Source of the DNA: Humibacillus xanthopallidus
Lineage (GTDB): Bacteria > Actinomycetota > Actinomycetes > Actinomycetales > Dermatophilaceae
Assembly (NCBI RefSeq): GCF_006717145.1
Contig: NZ_VFQF01000003.1
Span: forward strand, 744,001 to 808,000
Length of the DNA: 64,000 nt
Reading direction: 5' to 3'
Below are positions 23,876-34,481 of the stretch, piece after piece. Both the position numbers and the translations under genes were made by a program. The notes under the pieces were generated by a model that saw only the letters and a list, made by a program, of their open reading frames with translations, was not told the DNA's origin and did no database searches. Within the stretch, counting starts at the first letter, position 1. Every line of letters begins with the position of its first letter.

Positions 23876-23970
23876 GTGGGGACTGCTTTCTCGATGGGTT
23901 CCCCTTGCGGATGTTTTGCCGGCTGGCGTCAACGGTAGGATCGCGGCCCCGGTCGCCTCCAGATACGTTG

Positions 23971-24000
23971 TGTCACCTCTCGCAGCGGTTCCGGGTGACA
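23971..24000. promoter_or_regulatory. Inverted repeat in the permease/PucR divergent region
   Basis: TGTCACC (23971-23977) and GGTGACA (23994-24000) face each other across 16 bases. They lie between the permease start (23875) and the regulator start (24032), a fitting PucR-type operator. Confidence 0.45.
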
Positions 24001-24031
24001 GAATGTCGCCCGTGATGACCTTGGTGCCGTC

Positions 24032-25537
24032 GTGTCCCTGCGCCTGAGCGACATCCTCGGGAGCGACGTCCTCGCGGCCGGCGACCCTGTCGTCGTCGCC
24101 TCCGCGTATGCCGTGGGGCCGGCCCGGGTGCGGTGGGTGCACTCGAGCGAGGTGCTCGAGATCGCTCCGTTGCTGTCCGGCGGGGAGCTGCTCCTCACCG
24201 GCGGTCACGCGCTGCTCGCGCTGCGGCCCGCCGCCCAGGTGGAGTACGTCCGGAGCCTCGCGTCACGGGGTGTGGCCGCTCTCGCCGTCGAGACGGCGGG
24301 CACCGGGCGCCACCTTCCCGACGAGCTCGTCGGGGCGGCCGAGGCGGCGGGCCTCCCCCTCGTGGAGCTGCGGCAGGTCGTCCCCTTCGTCGAGGTCGCC
24401 GAGGACGTCAACCGACGCATCGTCTCCGCACAGGTCGCGTCGCTGCGGCTCGCCGACGAGCTCTCCCGAGCCCTCACGGAGCGGATCGCCAGCTCGGGGG
24501 CTGCCCTCGAGCCGCTGCTCGCGCTCATCGCCGAGACGCTCGACGTGCACGTCCGCGTCGTCGACACGCGCGGAGTGCTGATGGGCTCGGCCGGGCCTGA
24601 GCCGCATACCGAGGCTCGCGCCGAGCGCCGCGGCGCCGAGCTCGCGGTGGGCGGGCTCGCCGTCGCGCACCTCGAGCTCGTCGGCGACGCTGACACCGAC
24701 GCCGAGACGGTGGAGACGGTGCTGGCGAGGGTCCGCAGCATCGTGGCCCTCGCCCTCGCCAGACAGAGCCGGCCCAGCCTCGAGCGGCTCGCCGAGGACC
24801 AGCTGCTCCGCTCGATCGCGGCGGGCAGCAACAGCGAGCGTCTGGTCGAGCTCGCCCAGGCGAGCGGCCTCGACCCGGACCGCCCCGTCGTCATGGCCGC
24901 CGTGCGGCGCCCGGCCGGCCACACGGACTCGGAGCAGTGGAGCCGGCGGGCGCTGCCGTCAAGCCTCGTCGTCACGCACGGCGAGTGGCTGGACGTCCTC
25001 GTGCCGTTGAAGACCTCCACGCATGCCGAGCGGGGCTCGGTCCTGACGGCGCTGCGGGCCTCCGTCGCGGGCAGCCGCTTCACGGCCGCCCTCGGTCCGA
25101 CCGCGTCCACCATCCGGCAGGCGCCGCTGTCGCTCGCCGAGGCCCGTGCCACGTGGCGGCTCGGACGGTCCGTCAAGGGCTCCGGTGGCGCCTACGACGC
25201 ATCCGACTTCCTCGTCGAGCGGATGGCTGAGCGCTCGCTGACCCGAGGCGTCGCCGACGCGCTCGTCGAGGAGGCGCTGGGGGAGCTGGTGCGGCTCGAG
25301 CAGCGACACGGCGGTGAGCTCGTGCAGACCCTCGACGTGTGGATCTCGACCGGGTGCAACGCGACAGAGACCGCTCGCGTGCTCTTCCTCGAGCGGCAGT
25401 CGCTGCACAAGCGGCTCCGGAGGATCTTCGACGCGCTCGGTGGGGACCCGCGCGGGCGGGGGCAGCTCGTGGCGCTCGGTCTGGCAGTCCGGCTGGTGCG
25501 CGGCGGGGCGCAGCTGCGCGACCACCCCTCGGCGTGA
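24032..25537 (+). CDS. PucR-family transcriptional regulator
   Basis: A 501-residue regulator. The N-terminal PucR domain (about 5-130) is followed by a GAF-like middle part and the C-terminal PucR helix-turn-helix: VQTLDVWISTGCNATETARVLFLERQSLHKRLRRIFDALGGDP. PucR proteins control purine, allantoin and related nitrogen catabolism. Here the divergent NCS1 permease and the creatinine genes are the natural targets, which is inferred from position. Start is the GTG at 24032 reading MSLRLSDILGSDVL; no strong ribosome binding site is visible, so the start is fairly but not fully certain. Confidence 0.9.
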   Translation: MSLRLSDILGSDVLAAGDPVVVASAYAVGPARVRWVHSSEVLEIAPLLSGGELLLTGGHALLALRPAAQVEYVRSLASRGVAALAVETAGTGRHLPDELVGAAEAAGLPLVELRQVVPFVEVAEDVNRRIVSAQVASLRLADELSRALTERIASSGAALEPLLALIAETLDVHVRVVDTRGVLMGSAGPEPHTEARAERRGAELAVGGLAVAHLELVGDADTDAETVETVLARVRSIVALALARQSRPSLERLAEDQLLRSIAAGSNSERLVELAQASGLDPDRPVVMAAVRRPAGHTDSEQWSRRALPSSLVVTHGEWLDVLVPLKTSTHAERGSVLTALRASVAGSRFTAALGPTASTIRQAPLSLAEARATWRLGRSVKGSGGAYDASDFLVERMAERSLTRGVADALVEEALGELVRLEQRHGGELVQTLDVWISTGCNATETARVLFLERQSLHKRLRRIFDALGGDPRGRGQLVALGLAVRLVRGGAQLRDHPSA

Positions 25538-25602
25538 ACCGGGGCCGCTCGGGCTGAGGCGCCCGTCAGGCTCGCGGTCCGCCTCGCGGTCCGGCTCGAC
25601 GG

Positions 25603-26262
25603 CTAGAGCACGGAGCGGATGGCCTTCTCGAAGTGCGTGACGTGGGCCTCGGCCAGAGCGGCGGCGCGGTCCGGCTCCCTCGCCACGATCGCCTCGAGGA
25701 GGGCGACGTGCTCCGTGATGTGCTCGGAGACTGAGGGGAGGCGCTCGAGCACGAGGCACCAGATCCGGGTCGCGAGGTTGTCGAGCCGCACGAGGGTCTC
25801 CTCGAGGTGGCGGTTCTCGGCCGCGCGGTAGATGAGGCGGTGCACGTCGATGTCGTAGTCCATGAGGGCCCGCTTGTCCTCGTTGGCGCCTGCCATCGAC
25901 CCGATCTGCGTGGCCTTCGCCGCGAGCTCGGCCCGCACGTCCGAGCGCGCCATGAGGGCGGCGCGCCGTGCTGCGAGCGGCTCGAGCACGAGCCGCATCT
26001 CGGAGATCTCGGCGAGGTCGGTGATGTCGACCTGGGTGGCGAAGGTGCCCCGGCGGGGATACGACACGACGAGGTGGTCGAGCTCGAGCTTCTTGAGGCT
26101 CTCGCGGATCGGCGTGCGGCCGATGCCGAGCTCGGCGGCGAGCTGGGCCTCGTTGATCGGGGCACCGGGCGCGATGTCGAGCATGACGAGCCGGTCGCGC
26201 AGCAGGTGGTAGGCCTCCTCGGCGAGCGAGCCGTAGACGAGCGTGGGCGCCGTTCCGGTCAC
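25603..26262 (-). CDS. GntR-family regulator, FCD type
   Basis: A 219-residue regulator. The winged helix at the N-terminus reads AYHLLRDRLVMLDIAPGAPINEAQLAAELGIGRTPIRESLKKLELDHLVVSYPRRGTFA. The FCD ligand domain carries DYDIDVHRLIYRAAENRHLEE and SEHITEHVALLEAIVAR, whose Asp and His residues bind a metal and often a carboxylate. Start is a GTG at 26262. It is divergent from the glyA-sox-sdaA-purU operon and close to a TGATATATCA palindrome, so it probably controls that operon in response to a sarcosine, glycine or serine-related ligand; this is inferred. Confidence 0.92.
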   Translation of the reverse strand: MTGTAPTLVYGSLAEEAYHLLRDRLVMLDIAPGAPINEAQLAAELGIGRTPIRESLKKLELDHLVVSYPRRGTFATQVDITDLAEISEMRLVLEPLAARRAALMARSDVRAELAAKATQIGSMAGANEDKRALMDYDIDVHRLIYRAAENRHLEETLVRLDNLATRIWCLVLERLPSVSEHITEHVALLEAIVAREPDRAAALAEAHVTHFEKAIRSVL

Positions 26263-26379
26263 GGCGACTCCCTTCGGGTCGATGTCGAGTGGATGTCGAG
26301 CGAATGGCTGGTCGATGTCATGAGGTGCTGGGCAGACCGTTGACGGGTCGCATCCTCAGCCATACTATTGCCGTCCAGA

Positions 26380-26389
26380 TGATATATCA
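26380..26389. promoter_or_regulatory. Candidate GntR operator TGATATATCA
   Basis: A perfect 10-bp AT-rich palindrome in GC-rich surroundings, 39 bp upstream of the glyA start. FCD regulators bind short palindromes of this kind. The nearby TACTATTG (26364-26371) is also unusually AT-rich and may belong to the promoter. Confidence 0.55.
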
Positions 26390-26427
26390 GTCATCGACAA
26401 CAGTGACATCAACCGCACGGAGGACTC

Positions 26428-27732
26428 ATGTCCCAGGTCACCATCACCCCCTCCGCCCTCGACGCGGACCTCGCGCAGCTCGACCCCGAGATCGCCGACG
26501 CGATCGACGCGGAGCTTCGACGCCAGCAGGGCACGCTCGAGATGATCGCCTCGGAGAACTTCGCACCCACCGCGGTCATGCAGGCGCAGGGGTCCGTGCT
26601 GACGAACAAGTACGCCGAGGGCTACCCCGGACGCCGCTACTACGGCGGGTGCGAGCACGTCGACGTCGTCGAGTCGCTCGCCATCGAGCGGGTCAAGGCG
26701 CTCTTCGGTGCGGCATACGCCAACGTCCAGCCGCACTCGGGCGCCCAGGCGAACGCCTCGGTCATGCACGCGCTGCTCACGCCTGGTGACACGATCCTCG
26801 GTCTCGACCTCGCCCACGGGGGCCACCTCACGCACGGCATGCGCCTCAACTTCTCCGGCAGGCTCTACGACGTCGTCGCCTACGGCGTCCGCGAGGACAC
26901 CCACGTCGTCGACATGGTCGAGGTCGAGCGACTCGCCCGTGAGCACCGACCCCGGATGATCGTGGCCGGCTGGTCGGCCTACTCCCGACACCTCGACTTC
27001 GCCGAGTTCCGGCGGATCGCCGACGAGGTCGGCGCCTACCTCTTCGTCGACATGGCCCACTTCGCCGGGCTCGTCGCCGCGGGCGTGCACCCCTCGCCCG
27101 TGCCGCACGCCCACGTCGTCTCCTCGACGACGCACAAGACCCTCGGCGGTCCGCGCGGCGGGATCATCCTCACGAACGACCCCGAGATCGCCAAGAAGGT
27201 GAACTCCGCGGTCTTCCCCGGACAGCAGGGGGGCCCGCTCGAGCACGTCATCGCCGGCAAGGCGGTCGCCTTCAGGGTCGCCGCGACGGAGGAGTTCCGC
27301 GACCGGCAGCGGCGCACCCTCGCCGGTGCGTCGATCCTCGCGGAGCGGCTCACCGCCCCCGACGTCGCAGCAGCGGGCATCGGCGTCATCTCCGGAGGCA
27401 CCGACGTCCACCTCGTTCTCGTCGACCTGCGCCGCTCGGAGCTGGACGGCCGCCAGGGTGAGGACCTGCTGCACTCGATCGGCATCACGGTCAACCGCAA
27501 CGCCGTGCCGTTCGACCCGCGACCCCCGATGGTCTCGTCCGGCCTGCGCATCGGCACACCGGCGCTCGCGACCCGTGGCTTCGACGAGGAGGCCTTCGGT
27601 GAGGTCGCCGACGTCATCGCGATCGCTCTCGCCGGCAGCCACTCCGAGACGGCGCTCGCGAGTCTGCGCCAGCGGGTCGCAGACCTCACCGCCCGCTTCC
27701 CGCTCTACCCCGACCTCGACAAGGGACTGTGA
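26428..27732 (+). CDS. glyA: Serine hydroxymethyltransferase
   Basis: A PLP enzyme of 434 residues, the usual length. It carries [54 protein letters not shown] and the PLP Lys237 in [15 protein letters not shown]. It interconverts glycine plus methylene-THF and serine. First in the operon with soxBDAG, sdaA and purU, it should use the glycine and the methylene-THF made by sarcosine oxidase, so this is probably a pathway-dedicated copy. The ATG follows GGAGGACTC. Its stop lies within a few bases of soxB. Confidence 0.96.
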   Translation: MSQVTITPSALDADLAQLDPEIADAIDAELRRQQGTLEMIASENFAPTAVMQAQGSVLTNKYAEGYPGRRYYGGCEHVDVVESLAIERVKALFGAAYANVQPHSGAQANASVMHALLTPGDTILGLDLAHGGHLTHGMRLNFSGRLYDVVAYGVREDTHVVDMVEVERLAREHRPRMIVAGWSAYSRHLDFAEFRRIADEVGAYLFVDMAHFAGLVAAGVHPSPVPHAHVVSSTTHKTLGGPRGGIILTNDPEIAKKVNSAVFPGQQGGPLEHVIAGKAVAFRVAATEEFRDRQRRTLAGASILAERLTAPDVAAAGIGVISGGTDVHLVLVDLRRSELDGRQGEDLLHSIGITVNRNAVPFDPRPPMVSSGLRIGTPALATRGFDEEAFGEVADVIAIALAGSHSETALASLRQRVADLTARFPLYPDLDKGL

Positions 27733-27734
27733 CG

Positions 27735-28955
27735 ATGAACCAGCGTGAGCTTCCAGAGCACCCTGACTTCCTCTGGGCCAACCCGGAGCCGAAGGGCAGC
27801 TACGACGTCGTCATCGTCGGCGCCGGCGGACACGGCCTCGCGACGGCCTACTACCTCGCCAAGCACCACGGCATCACGAACGTCGCCGTCCTCGAGCGCG
27901 GCTGGATCGCCGGCGGCAACATGGCCCGCAACACGACGATCATCCGGTCCAACTACCTCTGGGACGAGTCAGCGGCGATCTACGAGCACTCCCTCAAGCT
28001 CTGGGAGGGTCTCGAGGACGAGCTCGGCTACGACGTCTTCTTCTCCCAGCGCGGTGTGCTCAACCTCGCCCACACGCTCCAGGACGTGCGCGACTCCGTG
28101 CGCCGCGTCGAGGCGAACCGTCTCAACGTGGTCGACGCCGAGTGGGTCGACCCGCAGCAGGTCAAGCAGCTGTGCCCGATCATCAACATCGCCGACGACA
28201 TCCGCTACCCCGTCATGGGCGGCACCTACCAGCCCCGGGCGGGCATCGCGAAGCACGACTGGGTCGCCTGGGGCTACGCCCGCCGGGCCAGCGAGCTCGG
28301 GGTCGACATCATCCAGAACTGCGAGGTGACCGGCTTCGTCATCGACAGTGGCCGGGTGACCGGCGTCGAGACGAGCCGCGGGCGCATCAACGCGGGCAAG
28401 GTCGCCCTCTGCGCCGCGGGACACACGTCCGTCCTCGCCGAGCTCGCCGGCTTCCGGGTGCCGATCCAGTCGCACCCGCTGCAGGCGCTCGTCTCCGAGC
28501 TGCACGAGATCATCCACCCGACGGTGGTCATGTCCAACCACGTCCACGTCTACGTCTCGCAGGCGCACAAGGGCGAGCTTGTCATGGGCGCCGGCATCGA
28601 CTCCTACAACGGCTACGGGCAGCGCGGCTCGTTCCACATCATCGAGCACCAGATGTCGGCTGCCGTCGAGCTCTTCCCCGCCTTCTCCCGGGCCCACCTG
28701 CTGCGGACGTGGGGCGGCATCGTCGACGTGACGATGGACGCCTCGCCGGTGATGGGCCGCAGCCCCGTCGACGGGATGTACGTCAACTGCGGCTGGGGCA
28801 CCGGGGGCTTCAAGGCCGTGCCGGGTGCCGGCTTCGCCTACGCGCACACCATCGCCACCGACGAGCCGCACGAGCTCAACCGGGGCTTCGGCCTCGACCG
28901 CTTCGTGAGCGGCGCCCTCATCGACGAGCACGGCGCCGCCGCCGTCGCCCACTGA
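27735..28955 (+). CDS. soxB: Sarcosine oxidase, beta subunit
   Basis: The flavin-carrying catalytic subunit of heterotetrameric sarcosine oxidase (sarcosine to glycine; C1 unit to THF; electrons to O2). The N-terminal FAD fold is [35 protein letters not shown]. It is followed by [21 protein letters not shown] and the C-terminal [19 protein letters not shown] and [16 protein letters not shown], typical of SoxB. A GTG at 27729 would overlap the glyA stop (GTGA); the ATG at 27735 ([12 protein letters not shown]) matches the usual N-terminus and was preferred. About 406 residues. Confidence 0.96.
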   Translation: MNQRELPEHPDFLWANPEPKGSYDVVIVGAGGHGLATAYYLAKHHGITNVAVLERGWIAGGNMARNTTIIRSNYLWDESAAIYEHSLKLWEGLEDELGYDVFFSQRGVLNLAHTLQDVRDSVRRVEANRLNVVDAEWVDPQQVKQLCPIINIADDIRYPVMGGTYQPRAGIAKHDWVAWGYARRASELGVDIIQNCEVTGFVIDSGRVTGVETSRGRINAGKVALCAAGHTSVLAELAGFRVPIQSHPLQALVSELHEIIHPTVVMSNHVHVYVSQAHKGELVMGAGIDSYNGYGQRGSFHIIEHQMSAAVELFPAFSRAHLLRTWGGIVDVTMDASPVMGRSPVDGMYVNCGWGTGGFKAVPGAGFAYAHTIATDEPHELNRGFGLDRFVSGALIDEHGAAAVAH

Positions 28956-28989
28956 CCCACCGCACCGAGCGCATCGAAAGGACGACCCG

Positions 28990-29277
28990 ATGCTCATCAT
29001 CGACTGCCCGAACTGCGGGCCCCGCCCCGAGACCGAGTTCGGCTACGGCGGACAGGCGCACGTCGCCTACCCGGCGGACCCGCACGCCCTCACCGACGAG
29101 GAGTGGGCGCAGTACCTCTTCTACCGCGACAACCCGAAGGGCAGCTACGCCGAGCGCTGGGTGCACTCCGCCGGCTGCCGAAAGTGGTTCAACGCGGTCC
29201 GCGACACCCGCACCTACGAGATCTCGCACGTCTACCGCCAGGGCGACCCTCGCCCCGACCTGAGCAAGGGAGCCTGA
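28990..29277 (+). CDS. soxD: Sarcosine oxidase, delta subunit
   Basis: A 95-residue zinc-binding subunit. It starts [17 protein letters not shown] with CPNC, and has [20 protein letters not shown] near the middle; SoxD binds zinc through three Cys and one His. It helps assemble the heterotetramer. It lies 34 bp after soxB and 2 bp before soxA. Confidence 0.96.
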   Translation: MLIIDCPNCGPRPETEFGYGGQAHVAYPADPHALTDEEWAQYLFYRDNPKGSYAERWVHSAGCRKWFNAVRDTRTYEISHVYRQGDPRPDLSKGA

Positions 29278-29279
29278 CC

Positions 29280-32200
29280 ATGGGAGCCACGCAGCCCCAG
29301 CGCCTCGAGGTCGGAGGCGCGATCGACCGATCCAGACTCGTGGAGCTCGTCGTCGACGGCACCACGGTCATGGGCTTCGCCGGCGACACCGTCGCCTCGG
29401 CGCTCGTCGCCAACGGCGCTCTGCGAGTGGGGAACTCGATCTACCGGGGCCGGCCGCGCGGCATCCTGTCCGCCGGCGTCGAGGAGCCCAACGCCTTCGT
29501 CCTCGTCAAGGGTGAGCACGACGAGTCGATGCTCCCCGCCACCACGCTCGAGCTGGTGTCCGGCCTCGACCTCCGGCTGCTCGACGGCATCGGGGTTCTC
29601 GACCAGAAGCCGGACCCGGCCGAGTACGACAAGATGCACGTCCACACGGACGTCGCGGTCGTCGGCGCCGGTCCGGCGGGTCTCGCCGCCGCCCGGGAGG
29701 CCGCAGCGACGGGCGCCCGGGTCGTCCTCTTCGAGCAGGACTTCGCCCTCGGCGGCAGCCTCCTCGCCCAGCCCGACGACCTCGTCGAAGGCCTCCCGGC
29801 CGCACAGTGGGTCGAGCGGGTCCGCGCCGAGCTCGAGGCCGCCCCTGAGGTGACGGTCCTGACGAGGACGACCGCCTTCGGCAGCTACGACAGCAACCAC
29901 GTCGTCGCCGTCGAGAAGCGTGCCGAGCACCTCCACGGGACCGCCGGCGACGGGGTGTCGCGCCAGCGCATCTGGCACGTCACCGCCGGCCAGCTCGTCC
30001 TCGCGACAGGCGCCTTCGAGCGCCCGATCGTCTTTGCCGACAACGACGTTCCCGGCATCATGCTCGCCTCCGCGGTGGTCGGCTACATCGGCCGGTATGC
30101 CGCCCTCCCGGGCCGTGACGCCGTCGTCTTCACGACGAACGACTCGGGGTATGCCGCGGCGCACGCACTCGTGCGCGCCGGAGCGACGGTGCAGGTCGTC
30201 GACGCGCGAGACGGCGGTCCGGGGGAGCGCGTCGCCGCGGCGGCAACCGCCGCGGGACTGACGGTGCGCACCGGGTCGGCGGTCGTCGGTGTCGACGGGG
30301 ACGTCGCGGTCGAGGCCGCGTGGATCGCACGCATCGACGCCGACGGTGCCCTCGTGGGCGATGCCGAGCGCGTGCCCTGCGACCTCGTCGCCGTCTCGGG
30401 AGGGTGGACGCCCAACGTCAGCCTGCACAGCCAGCGCCAGGGCGCCCTCCACTGGGACGACGACCTCGCCGGCTTCGTGCCGACGGCGCCTGTCCGCGAC
30501 CAGCACCTGGCCGGCGCGGTCCGCGGCACCTACTGGACCGAGGGCTGCCTCGTCGAAGGAGCCGCTGTCGGGCAGACGGCCGCCGCAGCCGTGGGCTTCA
30601 CCCGTGAGGACGGCTGCGCCGCAACGGATCTCGACGTCGCAGCCGTCGACGAGGAGCGCGCCGCGCGGGCCGGTCGGACCCGGCAGCTCTGGCTCGTCGA
30701 GAGCCGGGAAGGCGGGTATGCGACGCACTTCGTCGACCTTCAGCGCGACAACACCGCCGCCGACGTGCTTCGTGCCACCGGCGCCGGCATGCGGTCTGTC
30801 GAGCACGTCAAGCGCTACACGTCGATCAGCACAGGCGTCGACCAAGGCCGGATCGGAGCCGTCAACGCGATCGGCCTGCTCACGCGGCTCCTGACCGGTG
30901 ACGACGCGCGGGCCATCCCGCCCGGCCAGCCCGGCCAGGACGAGAGGGTCGGTGCACCCGGAAGCGCGCCGGACGGCATACCGGCTGGGGGTGCCCCGAG
31001 ACCGACGCCTGGCGCGATCGGCAACACGACGTTCCGCGCACCCTTCACCCCGGTCGCCTTCGTCGCCCTCGCCGGTCGCTCGCGGGGGGAGCTCTTCGAC
31101 GCGGCGCGCACGACCCCGGTCCACCCGTGGCACGTCGACCACGGCGCGCGCTTCGAGGACGTCGGGCAGTGGAAGCGGCCGTGGTACTACCCCCGTCCGG
31201 GGGAGGACATGGACGCCGCGGTCGCGCGGGAGTGTCGGGCCGCGCGTGAGGGCGTCGCGTTCATGGACGCGACGACGCTCGGCAAGATCGAGATCCGTGG
31301 CGGCGACGCGGGTGAGTTCCTGAACCGCGTGTACACGAACGCGTTCAAGAAGCTCGCGGTCGGCAAGGCGCGCTACGGCGTCATGTGCAAGCCCGACGGG
31401 ATGGTCTTCGACGACGGCGTCGTGCTGCGCCTCGCCGAGGACCGCTACTTCGCGACGACGACGACCGGCGGCGCGGCCCGCGTCCTCGAGTGGCTCGAGG
31501 AGTGGTCGCAGACCGAGTGGCCGGAGCTCGACGTCGTCTGCACGTCGGTGACCGAGCAGTGGGCCACCGTGGCAGTCGTCGGCCCGAGGTCCCGCGACGT
31601 CATCGCGCGGCTCGCTCCCGACCTCGACGTGTCCAAGGAGGCCTTCGGCTTCATGGAGTTCCGCGAGACGGTGCTCGCCTCGGGCATCCCCGCCCGGATC
31701 TGCCGGATCACCTTCTCCGGCGAGCTCGCCTTCGAGATCAACGTGCCGACCTGGTTCGGTCTCACCGTCTGGGAGGACGTCGCCGCCGCGGGTGCCGACT
31801 TCGACATCACCCCCTACGGCACCGAGACGATGCACGTCCTGCGCGCCGAGAAGGCCTACCCGATCGTCGGCCAGGACACCGACGGCACGGTGACGCCGCA
31901 GGACCTCGGCATGGACTGGATCGTCTCGACGACGAAGGACTTCATCGGCAAGCGCTCGTACTCCCGTGCCTCGCACCAGGGCGCCGGACGCAAGCAGCTC
32001 GTCAGCGTCCTGCCGGTCGACCGGTCGCTGCGGCTGCCGGAAGGCGCCCAGCTCGTGGAGTCCGGCGCGCTCGGTGACTACACGGGGGAGGGGCTGCCCG
32101 CGCGCCCGATCCCCATGCTCGGCCACGTCACGTCGAGCTACCACTCCCAGGCGCTCGGCCGGTCCTTCGGCCTGGCGCTCGTCAAGGACGGCCGGAACCG

Positions 32201-32303
32201 GATCGGCCAGACCCTCATCGCGTCCTTCGAAGGACGCTTCGCCGAGGTCGAGGTGGCCGACGCGGTGCTCTACGACACGGAAGGAGCCAGGCGAGATGGC
32301 TGA
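29280..32303 (+). CDS. soxA: Sarcosine oxidase, alpha subunit
   Basis: A 1007-residue subunit. The N-terminal region resembles a 2Fe-2S-like fold without the cluster ([22 protein letters not shown]). A pyridine-nucleotide/FAD Rossmann domain follows with [30 protein letters not shown]. The C-terminal half is a GcvT-like THF domain: [50 protein letters not shown]. The THF domain captures the methyl carbon as methylene-THF. The ATG at 29280 starts 2 bases after soxD. Its 3' end overlaps soxG by 8 bases. A small low-complexity Pro/Gly insert ([20 protein letters not shown]) lies between domains. Confidence 0.96.
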   Translation: MGATQPQRLEVGGAIDRSRLVELVVDGTTVMGFAGDTVASALVANGALRVGNSIYRGRPRGILSAGVEEPNAFVLVKGEHDESMLPATTLELVSGLDLRLLDGIGVLDQKPDPAEYDKMHVHTDVAVVGAGPAGLAAAREAAATGARVVLFEQDFALGGSLLAQPDDLVEGLPAAQWVERVRAELEAAPEVTVLTRTTAFGSYDSNHVVAVEKRAEHLHGTAGDGVSRQRIWHVTAGQLVLATGAFERPIVFADNDVPGIMLASAVVGYIGRYAALPGRDAVVFTTNDSGYAAAHALVRAGATVQVVDARDGGPGERVAAAATAAGLTVRTGSAVVGVDGDVAVEAAWIARIDADGALVGDAERVPCDLVAVSGGWTPNVSLHSQRQGALHWDDDLAGFVPTAPVRDQHLAGAVRGTYWTEGCLVEGAAVGQTAAAAVGFTREDGCAATDLDVAAVDEERAARAGRTRQLWLVESREGGYATHFVDLQRDNTAADVLRATGAGMRSVEHVKRYTSISTGVDQGRIGAVNAIGLLTRLLTGDDARAIPPGQPGQDERVGAPGSAPDGIPAGGAPRPTPGAIGNTTFRAPFTPVAFVALAGRSRGELFDAARTTPVHPWHVDHGARFEDVGQWKRPWYYPRPGEDMDAAVARECRAAREGVAFMDATTLGKIEIRGGDAGEFLNRVYTNAFKKLAVGKARYGVMCKPDGMVFDDGVVLRLAEDRYFATTTTGGAARVLEWLEEWSQTEWPELDVVCTSVTEQWATVAVVGPRSRDVIARLAPDLDVSKEAFGFMEFRETVLASGIPARICRITFSGELAFEINVPTWFGLTVWEDVAAAGADFDITPYGTETMHVLRAEKAYPIVGQDTDGTVTPQDLGMDWIVSTTKDFIGKRSYSRASHQGAGRKQLVSVLPVDRSLRLPEGAQLVESGALGDYTGEGLPARPIPMLGHVTSSYHSQALGRSFGLALVKDGRNRIGQTLIASFEGRFAEVEVADAVLYDTEGARRDG

Positions 32304-32991
32304 CAGCACGCTGACGATCGACCCACCCCAGGAGCAGGTGGGCGACACCACAGGCTCCGCCGAGTCCGGGTCGAGGGGGATCGGCCGGGCAGCAGTCCTG
32401 GCGCACCGGCGCAGCCCCGCCCACGACCTCGTGGAGGAGATGGAGCAGGGGTCGGGCGAGCGCGTGCGCCTGCGCGAGCTGCCGTTCCTCTCCCAGCTCG
32501 CGGTCCGGGCCGCCAGCGCAGGACGATCCTCCGCTGCGGTCGCCGGGGCTCTCGGTGTGGCTCTGCCGAGCCGGGTCGGGGAGGTCACCGGCGCCACGGA
32601 CGGGTCTGGTGTGGCGGTGCTCTGGCTCTCGCCCGACGAGGTCCTCGCCGTGGGCCAGGACGAGGGGCGGTCCGGTCTCTCGCCCGACGTCTGGTCGGCC
32701 GACGTGGCGCAGGCCCTCGCTTCCGAGCCGGGCCAGGTGGTCGACGTATCCGCGAACCGCACGACGCTCGAGCTGTCCGGCCCCTGCGCGCTGCAGGTCC
32801 TGCAGAAGAGCTGCGAGCTCGACCTGCACCCGCGGGTCTTCCCCGTCGGTGCCGCCGTCGCGACCCTGCTCGGCTCCACGGGGGTCATCCTGTGGCGCAC
32901 CGGAGAGCAGTCGTGGCGGGTCATGCCCAGGGCCTCGTTCGCCACGCACGTGGTGCGCTGGCTCCTCGACGGGATGCGCGAGTTCCGCTGA
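32296..32991 (+). CDS. soxG: Sarcosine oxidase, gamma subunit
   Basis: A 231-residue subunit of the GcvT-like SoxG family that contacts the alpha subunit. Features are [15 protein letters not shown] near residue 60, [29 protein letters not shown] and [31 protein letters not shown]. The ATG lies inside the end of soxA and its stop shares one base with the start of sdaA, so translation is coupled throughout. Confidence 0.94.
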   Translation: MADSTLTIDPPQEQVGDTTGSAESGSRGIGRAAVLAHRRSPAHDLVEEMEQGSGERVRLRELPFLSQLAVRAASAGRSSAAVAGALGVALPSRVGEVTGATDGSGVAVLWLSPDEVLAVGQDEGRSGLSPDVWSADVAQALASEPGQVVDVSANRTTLELSGPCALQVLQKSCELDLHPRVFPVGAAVATLLGSTGVILWRTGEQSWRVMPRASFATHVVRWLLDGMREFR

Positions 32992-34394
32992 TGTCATTGA
33001 GCGCTCTCGATCTCTTCTCCGTCGGCATCGGGCCGTCGTCGTCGCACACCGTCGGTCCGATGCGGGCGGCCCGGCGGTTCGCCGCCGGGCTCGCCGACTC
33101 GGGGCTGCTCGATCGCACGGCTCGGGTCGAGGCCCAGCTCTTCGGCTCACTGGGCGCGACCGGCCACGGGCACGGCTCCGACCGGGCCGTCGTGCTCGGC
33201 CTGGAGGGCGAGGACCCGGAGACCGTCGACACGTCGCATGCGGTGGCCCGGGTCGAGGCCGTGACTCTCGACCGCAAGATCTCGCTCGACGGCACGCACC
33301 GCATCGACTTCGACCCCGAGGCTGACCTCGTGATGCACCGCCGACAGGCGCTGCCGGCCCACCCGAACGGCATGACGTTCGAGGCGTTCGACGATGCCGG
33401 TCGCTCGCTGCGGGCGCGCACGTTCTACTCGGTCGGTGGCGGGTTCGTCGTCGACGAGCAGGCCGTCGGCGCCGACCGGGTGGTCACCGACACGACGCCG
33501 GTGCCGCACCCCTTCCGCACGGGCGCCGAGCTGCTCGAGCGGTGCCGCGAGACGGGGCTCTCGATCGCCGGGGTGATGATGGCGAACGAGCGGGCCTGGC
33601 GCACGGAGAGCGAGGTGCGCGAGCGACTCCTCCATCTCTGGGGCGTCATGCAGCAGTGCGTCGAGAGCGGCTGCACGCGCGAGGAGCGCACCTTGCCCGG
33701 CGGCCTCAAGGTCCGCCGACGGGCTCCCGAGCTGCGAGAGCGCCTGCGGGAGCAGGAAGCCCACGCACGTCTGCGTGACGGGGGCCCGATGCTCGACCCG
33801 CTCTGGGCGATGGAGTGGGTCAACCTCTACGCGCTCGCCGTCAACGAGGAGAACGCGTCGGGCGGCCGCATCGTCACCGCCCCGACGAACGGTGCGGCCG
33901 GCATCATCCCCGCAGTGCTGCACTTCTACACGCGCTTCATCGACGGGGCGGACGACGACGGTGTCGTCGACTTCCTCCTCACCGCAGCCGCGATCGGCAT
34001 CCTCTTCAAGCTCGGTGCGTCGATCTCCGGTGCCGAGGTCGGGTGCCAGGGCGAGGTCGGCTCGGCCTGCTCCATGGCGGCCGCAGGGCTCTGCGCCGTC
34101 CTCGGTGGCACGCCGCAGCAGGTGGAGAACGCGGCCGAGATCGGCATCGAGCACAACCTCGGCCTCACCTGCGATCCGGTCGGCGGGCTCGTGCAGATCC
34201 CGTGCATCGAGCGCAACGCGATCGCCTCGGTCAAGGCCATCAACGCGGCGCGGCTCGCCCGCCAGGGCGACGGGGAGCACAAGGTGAGCATCGACCAGGC
34301 GATCAAAACGATGCGCGAGACCGGCGCGGACATGAAGATCAAGTACAAGGAGACCTCGCGTGGCGGCCTCGCCGTCAACGTCGTCGAGTGCTGA
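32991..34394 (+). CDS. sdaA: L-serine dehydratase (ammonia-lyase), single-chain Fe-S type
   Basis: Turns L-serine into pyruvate and ammonia. The 467-residue protein starts [27 protein letters not shown], the beta-domain signature. It contains the alpha-domain stretch [20 protein letters not shown], the Cys residues in [19 protein letters not shown] and [19 protein letters not shown] (4Fe-4S ligands), and the C-terminal [20 protein letters not shown], whose last Cys is typical. The ATG shares a base with the soxG stop. It drains the serine made by GlyA into central metabolism. Confidence 0.97.
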   Translation: MSLSALDLFSVGIGPSSSHTVGPMRAARRFAAGLADSGLLDRTARVEAQLFGSLGATGHGHGSDRAVVLGLEGEDPETVDTSHAVARVEAVTLDRKISLDGTHRIDFDPEADLVMHRRQALPAHPNGMTFEAFDDAGRSLRARTFYSVGGGFVVDEQAVGADRVVTDTTPVPHPFRTGAELLERCRETGLSIAGVMMANERAWRTESEVRERLLHLWGVMQQCVESGCTREERTLPGGLKVRRRAPELRERLREQEAHARLRDGGPMLDPLWAMEWVNLYALAVNEENASGGRIVTAPTNGAAGIIPAVLHFYTRFIDGADDDGVVDFLLTAAAIGILFKLGASISGAEVGCQGEVGSACSMAAAGLCAVLGGTPQQVENAAEIGIEHNLGLTCDPVGGLVQIPCIERNAIASVKAINAARLARQGDGEHKVSIDQAIKTMRETGADMKIKYKETSRGGLAVNVVEC

Positions 34395-34481
34395 CCGAAC
34401 GGGCCGGCTTGCCGGCGTGCCAGCCGACGTGCCTGCCGACGCAGGACCGATCGACAGGCGCGCCAGTCAGAGGAGACACGA

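Noticed and set aside
22079-23938. A plus-strand open frame of about 620 codons opposite the NCS1 permease
   Set aside because: It is rich in Asp/Arg/Gly repeats typical of antisense frames, with no ribosome binding site and no recognisable domain.
29232-32945. A minus-strand open frame of over 1200 codons opposite soxA
   Set aside because: It is antisense to unmistakable sarcosine oxidase subunits; long antisense frames arise from GC-rich third positions. Its composition (Arg, Gly, Asp, Val) matches no protein family.
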